Assembly (NCBI RefSeq): GCF_040869045.1
Contig: NC_090322.1
Span: 188,665,477-188,729,476 of the forward strand
Direction: 5' to 3'
DNA: 64,000 nt
Source of the DNA: Eurosta solidaginis
Taxonomy: Eukaryota; Arthropoda; Insecta; Diptera; Tephritidae
Positions 1 through 11,811 of this stretch are shown piece by piece. Below the pieces are notes generated by a model, which ran no database searches, was not told where the DNA came from, and saw nothing but the letters and a program-made list of their open reading frames with translations. The position numbers were made by a program, and so were the translations under genes. The stretch's first letter is position 1. Every line of letters starts with the position of its first letter.

Positions 1-747
1 GCGATATTAAGATATTTTTCGAATTACACAAAAAAGTGCCGCAGAAAAAAGCTCTTAATTTAAAATCGCGCTTTTTATTCCAAATTTTCGCCTGCATCGC
101 TTCATGAAAATATTCCAGATTAATGCAAATAACTATTCTAAAATCGAATCATAATATAAAAGGAAAATTTTAACTCAACGCCAGATATATGAGCCACACT
201 ACTTTTTGTATGATCCAACAACCGAAACTTCATTCACATCTATAACTCTCAGCTCCTGTTTGCCTGGTAGTTAATAGTCCCAAAGCGTAGTAAGGTCGAT
301 TGACATTAGTTCTCTTTGGGGTTCGGAATTTAGTCAAACATGAATTATTTAAATTATTTACAAACCAATTTTTTAAATACATCTTAATTCGAATTTTTAT
401 TTAGATAATGCCAAACCCTGTCTACAACAAACGAAGATGAATAAAAAAAAAAACAATTTTGGGAATGGGCGTGGTATCGCCCATTTTTTGAACAACTATT
501 CCTCTACGTTTTGGAAGCGAGAGTGGAAGCAAGAAGCGTTCATATAATATAAAGATAGAAAGCTATGCACATTTTTGCTTATAGAAAATTGTAAAAGATG
601 TCAAAGGGCTAGAAATGCTTGTAAAGTAAATGAAATTAAAAATCGCTTCTCGGCGGTTGTTTGCGTACGCTAAAAAAACCCAGTGCGGTTTTATTAGGTT
701 GGCATTTGAGGCCTTCAGCTTTGGCATGTATTAAATTTTATTTATTA
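1..747. other. No gene; repeat remnant
   Basis: I see no coding region here. Around 455-560 the text 'gggcgtggta' followed by a 'gaacaactat...ttttggaagc' stretch resembles the interior of the element at 37.0-38.5 kb (near 37,725-37,790). It is therefore probably a decayed fragment of that interspersed family. Confidence 0.35.
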
Positions 748-1250
748 ACTAGCAGACCCGGCAGACGTTGTTCTGCCCTAAATTTGGCCTATCTGCATAC
801 ATTTTAATAAGCTTTTTCCGTCTAACTCTGCCCTACCCCTCTACACTTTTTCCTAATCTTTTTATTCACTCCTCTCTCCGTCTTTTTCGCTTCACCTCCA
901 TCTTCGTCTCATTCTATTTCTTTCTCAGTCAGTCTCCTTCTCTCCTTTCTCTTCCCTCAAGTTTTTCTCCTTCTTCTTCGTCTCTTAATGCCAGACCCAG
1001 AGGGTGGTATGTATTTTGTTCCAGTCCCATTCCGCGTCTCAGTCCCAGTCCCACTCCGAGTCTCAGCCTCAGTCCCAGTCCTAGTCCTAATCCCAGTCCC
1101 AGTCCGTCTCTGATATATTTCCCGGAAAAAAGCATCGTAAATACTAATATAGGCAAATTTATATACGAAATTCCGGGCAAAGCGAATAGGACGTATGTAA
1201 ATAGGTATGTGGGTATTATTAATTCTTTTCTTTATTTCGGCTTCGCATGA
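748..1250. repeat. Interspersed repeat with CAGTCC-rich simple repeat
   Basis: The segment opens with 'CCCGGCAGACGTTGTTCTGC' (758-777), a motif I associate with widely dispersed insect repeats whose class I cannot name with certainty. A pyrimidine-rich stretch follows, and at about 1,020-1,110 there is an (AGTCCC)n-like simple repeat with CGTCTC variants. The long open frames on both strands here are low-complexity (Ser-Pro or Gly-Leu alternation) and are not credible proteins. Confidence 0.5.
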
Positions 1251-1304
1251 ATATTTATCAGTTTTGCCAGGTTGATGCGACTAAATCGAATATCACAATG
1301 AACT

Positions 1305-1668
1305 TTAGAGCTCTCAGCAACAGCTTTCATTTGATATCCATAATACACACACATTCTAGGGGTATCCGGGTACATGTTTTGGCCTATATCTCTAGACCCA
1401 AGTCACTCAACGGTGTAAAGTTTACTCTGTACTAAAGCACTCATCAACAGCTTCAATTTGATACCCATAATGTAAAAACATTGTCTAGGCGTTCACGGGC
1501 CCACGTTTGGCCTAGTCACCCAGTGGTATGAAAATTATCCTGTACTATAGCTCTCATCAACAGCTTTCTTTTGATATCCATATTTTATAAACACATTCTA
1601 GGGGTACCCGGGTACACGTTTTGGCCTATATCTCGATACCATAGTTACCCAGGGGTATGCAAATTATC
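1305..1668 (+). repeat. Three diverged satellite-type monomers
   Basis: Three consecutive degenerate units of about 120 bp contain the landmarks of the large array at 18.4-31.8 kb in the same order: 'CATCAACAGCTT', 'TTTGATAyCCATA', 'CACATTCTAGG', 'GTTTTGGCCTATATCTC' and 'CCTGTACTATAG'. They read GGCCTA where the array core reads GGTCTA, and GGGTAC where the core reads GGGTCC. The outermost monomer at the right edge of the array (31,790-31,848) also carries GGCCTA. They look like an old, unamplified outpost of the same family about 17 kb from the main array. Confidence 0.8.
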
Positions 1669-2534
1669 CTGTTATTACCCAATAACAATAAATATTTGTT
1701 TCCATGCAAATATGCCAAAGGGCGTTAAAATGTGTTGAGTTACGAATTTTGATTGTTTTGTTTTGTATCGGTTTTAATATTTGTTTCTTTTTGTGCTGTA
1801 AAATTTGCACTGAACGTGAAAAACGCTCAATTAAATCAAAATTAAGTGCTGCAATTTTAATTAAATTGCCAATATCGCAAGCCCGCAACAAGCACTTACT
1901 GCTGATCGACTGATGGACTGTTGGATGGATGGCTGTAAAAAGGCGTTTGTCTAGACGACCGATTGATTGGCCGATTGCATAACCGTTAGCAATTGTATTG
2001 CTTGTGTATTTGCATATAATTGTAATTGTTAACTGTAGTTGTGGCACGTTTTTTATTGAAAGTTTATTTTGTTTTTATTTTCCCTTTCAATTATGGAAAA
2101 TTTTTAGCGTGATATTTTATGGTTGGCAAAGAAATAACTTATTTATGAGTAATTACATTTTATTTTCATTTATAATGGCGTGATGCCTGCTGTTGTAAGC
2201 GCTGGTGAAACAAGCTTCTTGTCACCCAAAGTATTTTTAACTGTTTCCACTTTTTAAATTACATTTACATTTAACCGAATAATTTTCAACTCGATTAAAG
2301 AAAATTTTAGTGAAAAAAGTTCAACTTGCGTCCTTTTGATATCATAATGTAGCAAATGGCGATGGGCCGGATTCAAAATAAGCCACCCTACATAATGATT
2401 CTTAAAAGCATTGTAAGACGAATGCAGCCCGGCTACATAATAACGTTATTTTTATCAAAAAGTATAAATATTACTGTGTTTTCCTTTTTTTTAAATTTTT
2501 TAATTGAAATTTAAGTAACTTCCCGATAAGCTAC

Positions 2535-2760
2535 AAGCTTCAAACTTGGAATATATGTAGTTCAGATCCCGATTACAATGGAATAATCAAAAAAAAATCG
2601 CCGCTAGGTGGCGCAAGGATCGAGATATTCAAAAACTTCGTATTTGTGCTCCGATTAGGCTCATATTTGGAACAATATTACATACATAAATAGAAAGCGA
2701 CATATGAAAAAATCTTGCCGCTAGGTGGCGCAAGGATCATATTATATACATGAATAGAAA
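2535..2760 (-). repeat. Minisatellite-type repeat with GCCACCTAGCGGC core, two units
   Basis: The core 'GCCGCTAGGTGGCGCAAGGA' occurs twice, near 2,600 and 2,718, each followed or preceded by a cytosol-free AT-rich spacer with 'cataaatagaaa'. Just upstream is 'cttcccgataagctacaagc'. The inverted counterpart, with four units and the same flank, is at 16.08-16.62 kb, so this is a dispersed repeat with a short internal tandem array. Confidence 0.6.
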
Positions 2761-3564
2761 ACGATCGATTTCGATTTAACAAAACATAAATTTTTGTGAT
2801 AATTTTTTTTACAAAATTACGAAATAAGAAATCCGGAAACAAGTAGTCACAACACGACCAAACTCCGACATTAAATCCAAACAACATGTAAACTGGGAAT
2901 CACACAAAATGTCATTAAATATACCTGTCTTAAGTATTGTTCTATTATTTCGGGCCTTGCTGCACAACAACTGCCGGGATAATGAATTTTTACTTCTAAT
3001 ACTAATTTAACTTTATTTATTTGATAATAGTTAAATTAAAGAATTTATAATTTAAGGTTAATACAACAAAAGCATTAAATATTTATGCAGCTCTTCTCTA
3101 CTCAGCTAAATGTACAAGTATTTCTTATTATGGCGCACGCCTACATATGAATATATGTATATCTAGTAAATTGCATTGTTGGTTAACGTGTGCGATAGAA
3201 AATTCTTCGAGCCATAAACAAAGTCTTCACTTTCGTTTTCAATTTTGACTTAAGTACTTTGTGCCAGTGACATTAATTAGTGTGCGCAATGGCCGAACAT
3301 TAAATTTCGTCTTATGTTTCTTTGTATGCATTCTTCTGACTTTCTTTTTGTTGAAAATCCCATCTCAAAATGTTGTGGGAGGAATCCACGGTTAGTACGA
3401 AAGAAATCGTTTGAATATTTATAGTTTCCGATATTAACTTAAGACAAACTACAACTTTTTGAGTCCAGCTATTTACTGAATTAATAGTGTGTGCTTGTTA
3501 TTTTTGTAAATAAATATTTCACAAGTTAATTTATATTAAATTATTACGTATAGAAAGTTGGTCA
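2761..3564. other. No recognised feature
   Basis: This is AT-rich sequence without a credible coding region. Open frames are short and not similar to anything I recognise. Confidence 0.4.
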
Positions 3565-3745
3565 ATCTTAATATATAAAAAACACGTGTCACAAGTTTGA
3601 GGCCAATGGACTCCTAAACTACTGAACCGATTTTGAATTTGTTTTGCACCCAGTGTGTAGTTTGATCTAACTTGAAATTTAGGATAGGTTATATCTCAGT
3701 TTATAGTCGCAATATTATTTTATTTCAATTTTGTTTATACGTAAT
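3565..3745. repeat. Dispersed insect repeat fragment
   Basis: The text 'GGACTCCTAAACTACTGAAC' (3,609-3,628) followed by 'cagtgtgtagtttgatctaa' and 'aggataggttatatctcag' matches a type of short interspersed sequence that I know as common across insect genomes. I cannot assign the transposon class from sequence alone. Confidence 0.4.
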
Positions 3746-3754
3746 ATTAAAATG

Positions 3755-4078
3755 TTACGTGTACGAAGTGGCACTCGTATTTTCAGGTGGTGCGGATATA
3801 CTTCCGCGTTCACACACTCCTGTTGTTGCGCTCGCTTTTAACGTAGCCCTGTATGCAGCGCTTTTTCTTTCGGTTGCAACACGGCATCCTTCATCGTACC
3901 AGTTGTTTTTTCGTGGCCGCCGGTAACCAATTTTTTCCTCGGCGGCAGTACGAAGTGCCTTGGAGATATACTCCCACTGCTCCTGTATTCCTTCAGGCTG
4001 AGTTGTGCTCTCAGAGAGCAGGTGTGAGAGTCGAGTTGCGAAACAGCTAGAACAGCTAGAAGCTTCAAATTTCAGCAA
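3755..4078 (-). pseudogene. RTE-like non-LTR retrotransposon fragment (linker between endonuclease and RT)
   Basis: The minus-strand frame of 107 codons contains 'LLSESTTQPEGIQEQWEYIS', 'LRTAAEEKIGYRRP', 'WYDEGCR' and 'ATERKSAAYRATL'. These match the region after the endonuclease in tephritid RTE-type elements, whose endonuclease is often annotated as craniofacial development protein 2-like. Known of the family: one long polyprotein with an AP-like endonuclease and an RT. Only this short piece survives. It abuts an older piece of a short interspersed repeat at 4,043. The same family appears on the plus strand at 62.4-63.6 kb. Confidence 0.75.
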
Positions 4079-4186
4079 ATACGCTTACGTCATATATTGT
4101 TGAAATAAGTGATTCGTGGTCACAGTTTTTATATGAAGACCACAAAAACGTGAAACTTTGTATCCTCACATTAAGTACGTACCTAT
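4043..4186 (+). repeat. Partial copy of the G-type short interspersed element
   Basis: The sequence from 'gctagaagcttcaaat' through 'tcctcacattaagtacgtac' repeats, in direct orientation and about 634 bp upstream, the stretch at 4,677-4,840 inside the complete element that follows. The likeliest reading is an older truncated copy into which, or beside which, the complete copy inserted at a T-run. Confidence 0.6.
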
Positions 4187-4998
4187 TTTTATACCTTTCA
4201 TGAAAATGAAATAGTATATTAATTTCGTCACGAAACCCAAAATTGTAAGTCCTTAAAGGAAAATAGATAGACCCACCATTAAGTATACCGAAATAATCAG
4301 GATGAAGAGCTGAGTTGATTTAGCCATGTCCGTCTGTCCGTCTGTCTGTTTGTATGCAAACTAGTCCCTCAATTTTTGAGATATCTTGATTGAAGCTTCA
4401 AACTTCACCATATACTTTCGTATATTGCACATATTATTTATTATATTATTGTCTGAAAAAATTGATGAGATCGGTCGTATATATAGTATATATCCCCCAT
4501 AACCGATTGTTCAGATAAGAAACTTTTCGTAATTACTGCCCTATTTTAAGAGCTAGAGGCTTCCAATTTCAACGAATGCTTACGTATATGGCATATATTG
4601 TTGTCTGAAAAAATCATAAAGTTCGGTGGTATATATATTATATACCCATATAAACTGTTATTTTTGCTCCTTTTTTACGGCTAGAAGCTTCAAAATTCAT
4701 CAAATTTCATCAAATAATTACGTTTACGTCATATATTGTTGAAATACGTGATTCGTAGTCATAGTTTTTACACGCAGACCACAAAAAACCTGAAACTTTG
4801 CATCCTCACACAAAGTACTTACCTATTTTTTATTTTATATTTCTCTTAAAAATCGTTTAGGTATGTAGATTTTTCACTATACTGTTATACATCCGATTAT
4901 TTGGATATTACGAATGGGATAAGGTTATTGTTCAGCGCCATTCATGAAAGGTATGAATTCTTCGGCACGGCCGAAGACAGTCCCGCCCTTACTTGTTT
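4187..4998 (+). mobile_element. Complete short non-autonomous element, subtype G (Helentron/HINE-like ends)
   Basis: The 5' end 'TTTTTATACCTTTCATGAA' starts a small hairpin (ATAC at 4,191-4,194 pairs with GTAT at 4,214-4,217). The 14-mer ATACCTTTCATGAA at 4,191-4,204 recurs as its exact reverse complement at 4,941-4,954. Six bases later comes a 7-bp GC-rich hairpin CTTCGGC-ACG-GCCGAAG (4,960-4,976), and the element ends 'CCCTTACTTGTTTT'. A 'GTCCGTCTGTCCGTCTGTCT' microsatellite-like stretch sits at about 4,329-4,350. There is no coding capacity. Interior sub-terminal inverted repeats plus a 3' hairpin, with no obvious target duplication, are the known layout of non-autonomous Helentrons. Membership is inferred. 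Another subtype G copy, truncated, is at 15.0-15.6 kb. Confidence 0.65.
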
Positions 4999-5099
4999 TA
5001 TATTAGTTTTTAGCCTTTTTTGTTGAAGCGAAATCCCCAAAAGTGATGAACAACAGAATCTAAATGTAAGCCTTATTAGGATAACTTTAGGCGTAATGT

Positions 5100-5140
5100 A
5101 TGGTGAGGTGGGGGGAGGGGGGGGGGAAGGAAAGGAATGA
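5100..5140 (+). repeat. G-rich tract
   Basis: A run of about 25 purines, nearly all G (GGTGGGGGGAGGGGG...), interrupts AT-rich DNA. It could form a G-quadruplex, but no neighbouring gene gives it a role. Confidence 0.6.
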
Positions 5141-5439
5141 TTTCATATTCAATCGTCTGTTTAGTATATACATTCGGAACTTTCTATTTATAAATATTTT
5201 ATGTTTTATTATGACAGAAAAAACTGGAAAAAACTGGCTGAAATATTACCTATTTCCACCCTGCCAAAGGTTTCTTCAGATGTTTTTGTGTTTTCAAACA
5301 AGAAGTTATATTCTCCACATGTTGAGACTCTGTTTAGTTTTTCTGTCATAATAAAACGTAATAACTTAATAAGTAGATTATTATGAAAGGCGTCTTAAAG
5401 TCATTCAAATTTATGAATAAAAGGAAAGAAAGATGTGCT

Positions 5440-5700
5440 GCCGGTTATCGATAAAAACCATTAAAAGGTCTTACCGACATCGTGTGAATGAGTTGTATTT
5501 GAGTTATCGAATTTCCGTTAATTTATTATCAATAATATGTTATTGAAATGTTTCCGATTTTTTATCGAAAAATTATTGATTTGTTGTCGAAACCTAATCG
5601 ATCGATTTTCGGAGTGCTGCTGATTCGTTATCGGCATGTCTTCGATTTCTTTTCGGTTTGGCGGATTACCGGCTTGTTATCAAATATGCTGAAAAATATC
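5440..5700 (+). repeat. Degenerate tandem repeat rich in TTATCGA
   Basis: Variants of 'GTTATCGATTTGTTATCGAA' recur every 20-25 bp (for example 'ttatcgataa', 'gagttatcga', 'tttttatcga', 'gttatcggca'). A better preserved block with the same motif lies at 40.06-40.30 kb, so this is probably the sub-terminal array of a DNA transposon. Confidence 0.5.
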
Positions 5701-6547
5701 CCATACGAATTTCGGAGAAGATTAATAATACGGAAAGCCACAACAATTTTTAGTAAAAGACCGAAGGCGGAAAAAAATTTAATCGTTCAAAAGATATTAA
5801 CGAAAAACGACCACGAATCCTCCGGGGGGATCCATGGTATTTTTGCGCAGAACATATCTCTGCGCGCTTTTAAGAATTACCCTGGCCGGTCCACCAATGG
5901 ATTGCAAAATCCCGTTGTACACAAAATTTATATACAAATATCTCCGCATAGAGAAATATATTTTTTTCCGCCTTCGGATTATTCTTGTCGAGGTCAATAA
6001 GCGTCGTTCGACAATTTCCTCAATATTTATTGTCACTTTTTTCGCGTGCTCTGGGATGTCGTTTAAGAAAAAAAATTTATCATAACAATAATAAGATAAA
6101 ATAATTACTCTTAGGCCTTGAGCTCGATTCGAACTCGCGCTCTTTTAAAAATTTTCTGTGTATGTAAGTGCTTGAGTTTAATTAAATAATGTTTAAATAC
6201 TATGAGCCTCTTGGAAGACTATCTCCAAAAAAAATTCCGTCTATAATTTATTTCATCAAAATGCCTTCTTAAAAGCCACTACGCCATTTGTGCCGCAACC
6301 ATTCCGCCTGAAGATATCGTTTAAATATGTTATAACTTCTTAAACTTTCAGTATGCAAAAATGAACAAAAAATATACTTCTTGTCATTGATTAAGGCTCC
6401 CACAATTCACGTGGTAAAATATCAACTTTTGTTGAGAAAAGCAAAAATTCATCAGCTTTACGGATGTCGTTCGGAGTCAGCATAAAACATGTACATAGTT
6501 CCCGTCCTGTAAAATTTTAGGAATATTTATATTTAGTCCTTTGGGGG

Positions 6548-7378
6548 TTATTTCGAGTGTTGTAAAATTATTTTGTAAATCATTTTAAGTGGCCCCATAA
6601 ACGACATCTCGAGAGGGTGCATCTTCTGTGTACAATATGATGGAAAGATATGTATAATAACAACACCACTTTGACGAGCTTTGTCAAGAACCTCAATATT
6701 TCGCTTATGACTAAACCGACCAGCATTGCGTTTTATTCTGAAGAATTGGTGAACAATAGGAAATGACCAAACCATTAAGTGATATATAGATATATGTAAT
6801 AAGAGATCCTCTCCCCCATGGCTTCATACATCATACATCTCCGCCAAAATTTTCGGCTGCCTGCTTTGAACAATAGACAATCCGATCTCGTCGACGTTCC
6901 ATTTTCGCGGTGGAGCGAAATTATAATTCTCGTACTCGTTCTCCAATAAGCTATACAATTTGCTCACATTTTCCTCATTTTATCAATTAACCCCAGCCAT
7001 TGGGGTTCCTGTCGTGCTTCGTAGGCTTATTTCGGGATTGTGCGTTCTTAGAAAGGCATACAACCAATACTTACCAGCGTATTCCTTTATCAAAGAAAAT
7101 GGTTTATCAATGTTGTTGCGCTTCACTACTTGAAACGCGAAGGAGCGGATATCGCTGCGAGTGAGTCCTCAAAACCGTGACCCAATATTCCTAACATATT
7201 TTACCAGTTGCATTTCAAAATCTCGGTTGCGTCCTAGTGGCGTGTTTAAGATATCGTCTAAAGACCGGTTACTGCGAGCGGCTCTGTGCAACGTTACAAA
7301 TGGCACACCAAATGTTTTTGAAGCCAAGAGTATGCCCATCTTTTCTCTTCTCACAGATAAAATGGCTTTCATCATACA
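6548..7378 (-). pseudogene. Broken pogo/Tigger-type transposase
   Basis: Read on the minus strand, the N-terminal part (7,375 to 7,169) is a psq-type helix-turn-helix: 'AILSVRREKMGILLASKTFG' followed by 'VPFVTLHR'. After an in-frame stop, homology continues: 'GLTRSDIRSFAFQ', 'YAGKYWLYAFLR', 'EISLRSTTGT' and 'WNVDEIGLSIVQS', where the D of VDE is the expected first catalytic residue (about 6,895). Two adjacent stops follow 'MAGVN', and a large internal part is missing. The C-terminal piece (6,775 to 6,548) has 'GRFSHKRNIEVLDKARQSGV' and 'MSFMGPLK', typical of DDE_1 domains, but the usual second catalytic Asp (LDGHxSH) is replaced (NAGRFSH). The gene is inactive through stops, deletion and loss of a catalytic residue. 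Confidence 0.8.
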
Positions 7379-7449
7379 TCACACTTCAATCACTTGTTTG
7401 GTGTTAATAGGTTATAAGTTTATATATACCATATCTCATTAGGCGACTA

Positions 7450-10020
7450 ATGCTATATGACATTAGCCGAATAAAATTTCTTTGTTGTATTTGCGTTTAA
7501 AAATTCCAATTCATTTCTTTTAATCATTCAATGAATGTCGTAATGGCTTGACAATCACGCTAGTTATTCTGTTTCGCGACAACTGACGAGGGCTCGAAAG
7601 ATCAAGTCATGGTGGTGCCCAACCTGCGCTGGAAAACACTTTTCCATAACTTAGGCAACGACTTGGGCCTTTATTCGTTGCACTATCATATCTGCGTAAA
7701 GCTCCTCATCCAACTTCCTTCTGTACATCATGACTGGCTCATATGTTGGGTAATAACTTCGAAATTGGTTGGTAGATATAAATACGCAACCCCCGTTTAT
7801 AACTACCATTTACTCCCCGATTCTAGTGTGGTAACAACATTCTTCACCACGGTAACGAAATCATGTGGCAACTTTTACACCCTTTTGGTATTCTAACCGC
7901 GAAAGTAGCCGGATAATTTTTTACCCACAAAAGTAGGTGGTTACATCGAAATAACCATACAACAGCTGTTGTTTAGAAAAAGGCAAAACTGAAAAAAAAG
8001 AATTGTAAGCGCAAATATGTAAAGATAATAGTAAAAAAGTGTTGCCTCTTGCTATACATATTTGTTTACATTATGTACTTCCACAGAATAAATTACAATA
8101 TACCTGCGTACAAACTTATCATGCATATTATGCATATACACATCGTCCCGTTTATTCGTTAACCTCGTATCCACAATTTCGGTAAAGCGAATACGGTTGC
8201 CACACCGTGTTTTCATTTGGAACCAAAATTCATCGAAAAAAAGGACCAAATTTTTGTTTTATTTTATTAGCATAAAATACAAAATTTTAGGATGTTTCCA
8301 TATAAAATTTTACTAAACATAGTGAAGACTTTCCTTTAATTCAAGCTGAACAAACAACCAAAAATGGTACTATATTTTGACATAGGATAAGTCTATGTCT
8401 TTCACCAACCAAACGTTGTGAACCTAGTTTTGGTCACAAAGCTCTTAGTTCTAGCACTATGTGGTTGTAGCATTGAAACGGTTCAAAATTTGCGTTCTGG
8501 TGTTGCCGAACTATGTATGTGGAAAACTCAGTAAATCATAAATGAAACTAGGCAATTTTGTTAGTGCTATTTTTTAGACCCTTACTTTTTCCCTTAACGT
8601 TTAAACTTCATATCAGAGCCTAGATGCAGTAAGTTTGAGTTTTGATCCCAGGCCTCAGGGGTTCTGCTAGCACCTACGGAAATAATTTTATATAAAACAT
8701 TTCTTCCGAAATCAAATCTCTTTTGCATTTGCTTCCTTCTGTCTTCGAGTTAAAATATTTCTTGCGCCAATATACTTAGTTTTCAATTACCTTGCGTGGC
8801 TTAACACCACAATGATCCTGAAATTCCTTGAACTCATTGAGCTGGGTGAGAAAGATTTAAATATCAACGTGCCAAATGAGAAGCAATGCATGGAATTTCT
8901 TTGCATAAGGTTTGAAAGTGTTAGGCTCACGGCAGAGTGCTCGCCATAAGCTATGCTATGCGAGAAGCAATTTTTATTTTCATATGTTTTACATAGTGCT
9001 GTATAACCGGTCGAAATATCTAGCCGTTATTAATAGCCGTGTTTTTGTTTACACGCGTATACGTTTCGTTTGCGCGTGAAAAAAAACGCCTATCTTCGCT
9101 TAGATAATACTTAGGAGATCCATCTAGCGACAGTGGTTAAACAACGAGCTACAGCACAGGGTGTACCGAAAAGCGGAGACACAACCCTCTGTTGTATTTC
9201 TGAGTATAACATATAGCTGAATCAGTTGTGATAAATAGTGGACGCGCATAGAATTAGTGCAGAGGGTGAAACATAGACACATATTTCAGTTACATCTGAG
9301 TATAATGCGTGAAATTTAGTAGTACTAACTTTATGCGTAGCAATTTCAGAGGTTTATTTAAGAGGTATTTGTCGCTTAGCAGTCCATATAAAGTTTAAGC
9401 GTAAACGTATATAGATGTGAGAAAAAAACACAGCTAATGTTATTATAAAACAAGAGTTTTTTTTTTTTTGATTAATCGGTTATTTAAACAACACTTAACG
9501 ACAATGTGTTTGCCAACACTTTTCTTTTTAATGCCTGGCATAAATGATATCCTAGGTGAAATCTTATTGTTGTGGTACATTTAGTTGACTGAGAAATTTT
9601 TTTATGGCGAGATTTCCATTGAAGTAAATTCAAAATTATATGGGGCTAACGAAAGTGTGGCCAATTTTTGAGCAATATTGTGAATTTTTACCTGAGTGAA
9701 GAAGAAAGAAAAGTACCAGTCGTGGCTACTGCCTAAAAATGACCAAATTGAAGAAAAGTGACCAGCTGACTAAATGGGGTTGGAAGGGACCATTTTTGGT
9801 CCAAATGGACCAAAGTGGCAACCGTGAAAGCGAAGAAAACTACCTTTCAAATTTCTCCACAGACACTGGTGAGTTTTTCGGTGATGACAGCCTTACCACT
9901 TGGGCCAGAATCGCGGATAAAAGAACTGGTAACGATATTCAGTTACATAATGTTCTGGGTACTATTTTACCGGTAACGCTCAGAATCGGGGCGTCAGACC
10001 TGTTTTCGAGAAGTAACTTA
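7450..10020. other. No recognised feature
   Basis: The region contains a few open frames of 65-103 codons (for example minus strand 8,052-8,249 and plus strand 9,739-10,050). None shows a domain I recognise, a plausible splice structure or similarity to other parts of the window. It is AT-rich and possibly degenerate transposon DNA. Confidence 0.35.
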
Positions 10021-10313
10021 TGCACACAGAAAAATGTCTTACATTTTTAGTTAACATGAATCATGTTGAATCAACATGAATAGCTCTAGTACGTAAAGCA
10101 AAAACAATTTCGAAAAATCAACACGAACATTTTAACATGAATCTTTTGGTTAAAATAACATGAACTATTTCTGCATTAGAATTACATTAGTGTGTATCCC
10201 TCACCAAATATTCGGTTTGATTTAACATGAACAAGTGTTGTTTTCGACCGCCATCTGTCCCCTTTCAAAGGTTGTGAACAGAATTTTGTTCTCAAAAGAA
10301 CAGAAGTTAAGTC

Positions 10314-10514
10314 GTGGTCAGTTTTGCCAGTATTGGTAAGGTAAAATGGCCAAAAGTTCCAAAGTACCAAATTTCTCTTAGCGAAGAAGAGAAACATTAT
10401 TGTTTGTGGCATATTGGAGAAAATTTACGAGAGAACATGACGCTTTGGGAAAAATTACTTTCTGGGAATGGTAGAGAGGGTCGTACAGATCACAACTGTG
10501 AAAGTAGAACCTAA
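10314..10514 (+). CDS. Small unrecognised open frame inside the transposon
   Basis: This 66-codon frame is Lys/Glu-rich and I recognise no domain in it. A stretch 'EEEKHYCLWHIGENLRENMT' could be exon sequence of a longer transposon gene. It is listed only because it lies within the proposed element. Whether it is translated is unknown. Confidence 0.15.
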   Translation: MVSFASIGKVKWPKVPKYQISLSEEEKHYCLWHIGENLRENMTLWEKLLSGNGREGRTDHNCESRT

Positions 10515-11811
10515 AGTAAATTAATATTTTAGTGTGTATATATGGGTACCTACCGAAAATCTGATAAAATATATAAAATGGGGGGCCCAAACACGCGTAT
10601 TTACGTCTACATTAGGAATCTGGAAACAGAAATTTAATATCTCAATTTGATGAAAAGTAATGCGCGAAAAACCGCGCAAACCCCAAAAAAACATATAGTA
10701 TATAATATTAAAGGTTTAATAAGTAGGTAATAAATGAAAAATAAGTTACACGGAAAAATCGGCGTACAAAAGTTTGAAGTAAAGACGGTTACGTTACAAA
10801 TAATTTTGGGCTCTGAACAAGGTCTTAACTACAAACTCTACTAATATTATAGTTTATATGAAAAATAGACTTGGAATGGTCGAAGTAAATCGATTTTTCT
10901 AGTTTGTTGACATGCTAGATTTTGGACAAAAAAACTATTTTAAATTTTTGACTGTTACGTTACATGAAAAAATGCGATCGAATTCACTGTGATCAAAAGT
11001 ACTCAAAACATTTGTCACCTCGAAATATTTTATCTAATTATTTTCAATCTGCTTGAAAAAGGTAACCAGAGCGTTAGAAATAATATTCCTGAAATGCAAC
11101 GTATGTACCTTTTCGTTAGATAATGCAATTTTTAAAAATTTTGTTCATTAAGAAACACCACAGAAACTATTGTATATTTTCGAGGAATACAAGAGGTTGC
11201 GAGTTGTCGTCAAGCATAGGTTTCTTTGGCAGTGTGTAACCCCAAAACAATCAAAAGAACACAAAATTTTAAAAAATCTAATTTTTTCTGACGTCTCTTT
11301 TTTGGCGATTTTGGCCATATATGCAGAAATAGAGTACAAAAAACTAGCTTGACATTAGAAATTAACTTAGTAGTTAAACACGCCATTTTATTATTTAGTT
11401 TACATTTTGGATAAAAAATCTCTCTGTGGCAACACTGTTCGTTCGTTTTTCTATGCTGCGCTGTATGGCGGATCGAAACCAGGTGGCGTCGGTAAGCATC
11501 TGATTGCTAGTTTTTTTCATAAGATTTGACATAACATTCTCTAGCGTAGTACGATTTTGACATTACACCAGAGAATTTCAAAAACAAAACACATGGAACG
11601 TTTGTATGTATAGTCGAGCCGCGGCCACCTTGTACTGTTCCGCCATGGCTGCGCTGCCTCTTGCATTATTCCGATTTTAATGTGCAAGCGCATACGTGGC
11701 GAAAAATTTTGTGAATTTTTAATTATCTAAAACTTTATTTTGTGAAATTGTGCCAACCAAATGTGGGACCAAATACATTCCCTTATGCCTCATTTCGACT
11801 AAGAGTCAGAT

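Noticed and set aside
768..1250. Ser-Pro-rich 160-codon frame and its antisense Gly-Leu frame
   Set aside because: Product of a CAGTCC-type simple repeat inside an interspersed repeat. No domain.
8052..8249. Minus-strand 65-codon frame
   Set aside because: The text looks protein-like (DEFWFQMKTRCGNRIRF), but I recognise no family and there is no splice or repeat context.
9739..10050. Plus-strand 103-codon frame just left of the SAM element
   Set aside because: Hydrophilic and without recognisable domain. It ends at the terminal repeat of the proposed transposon and may be chance.
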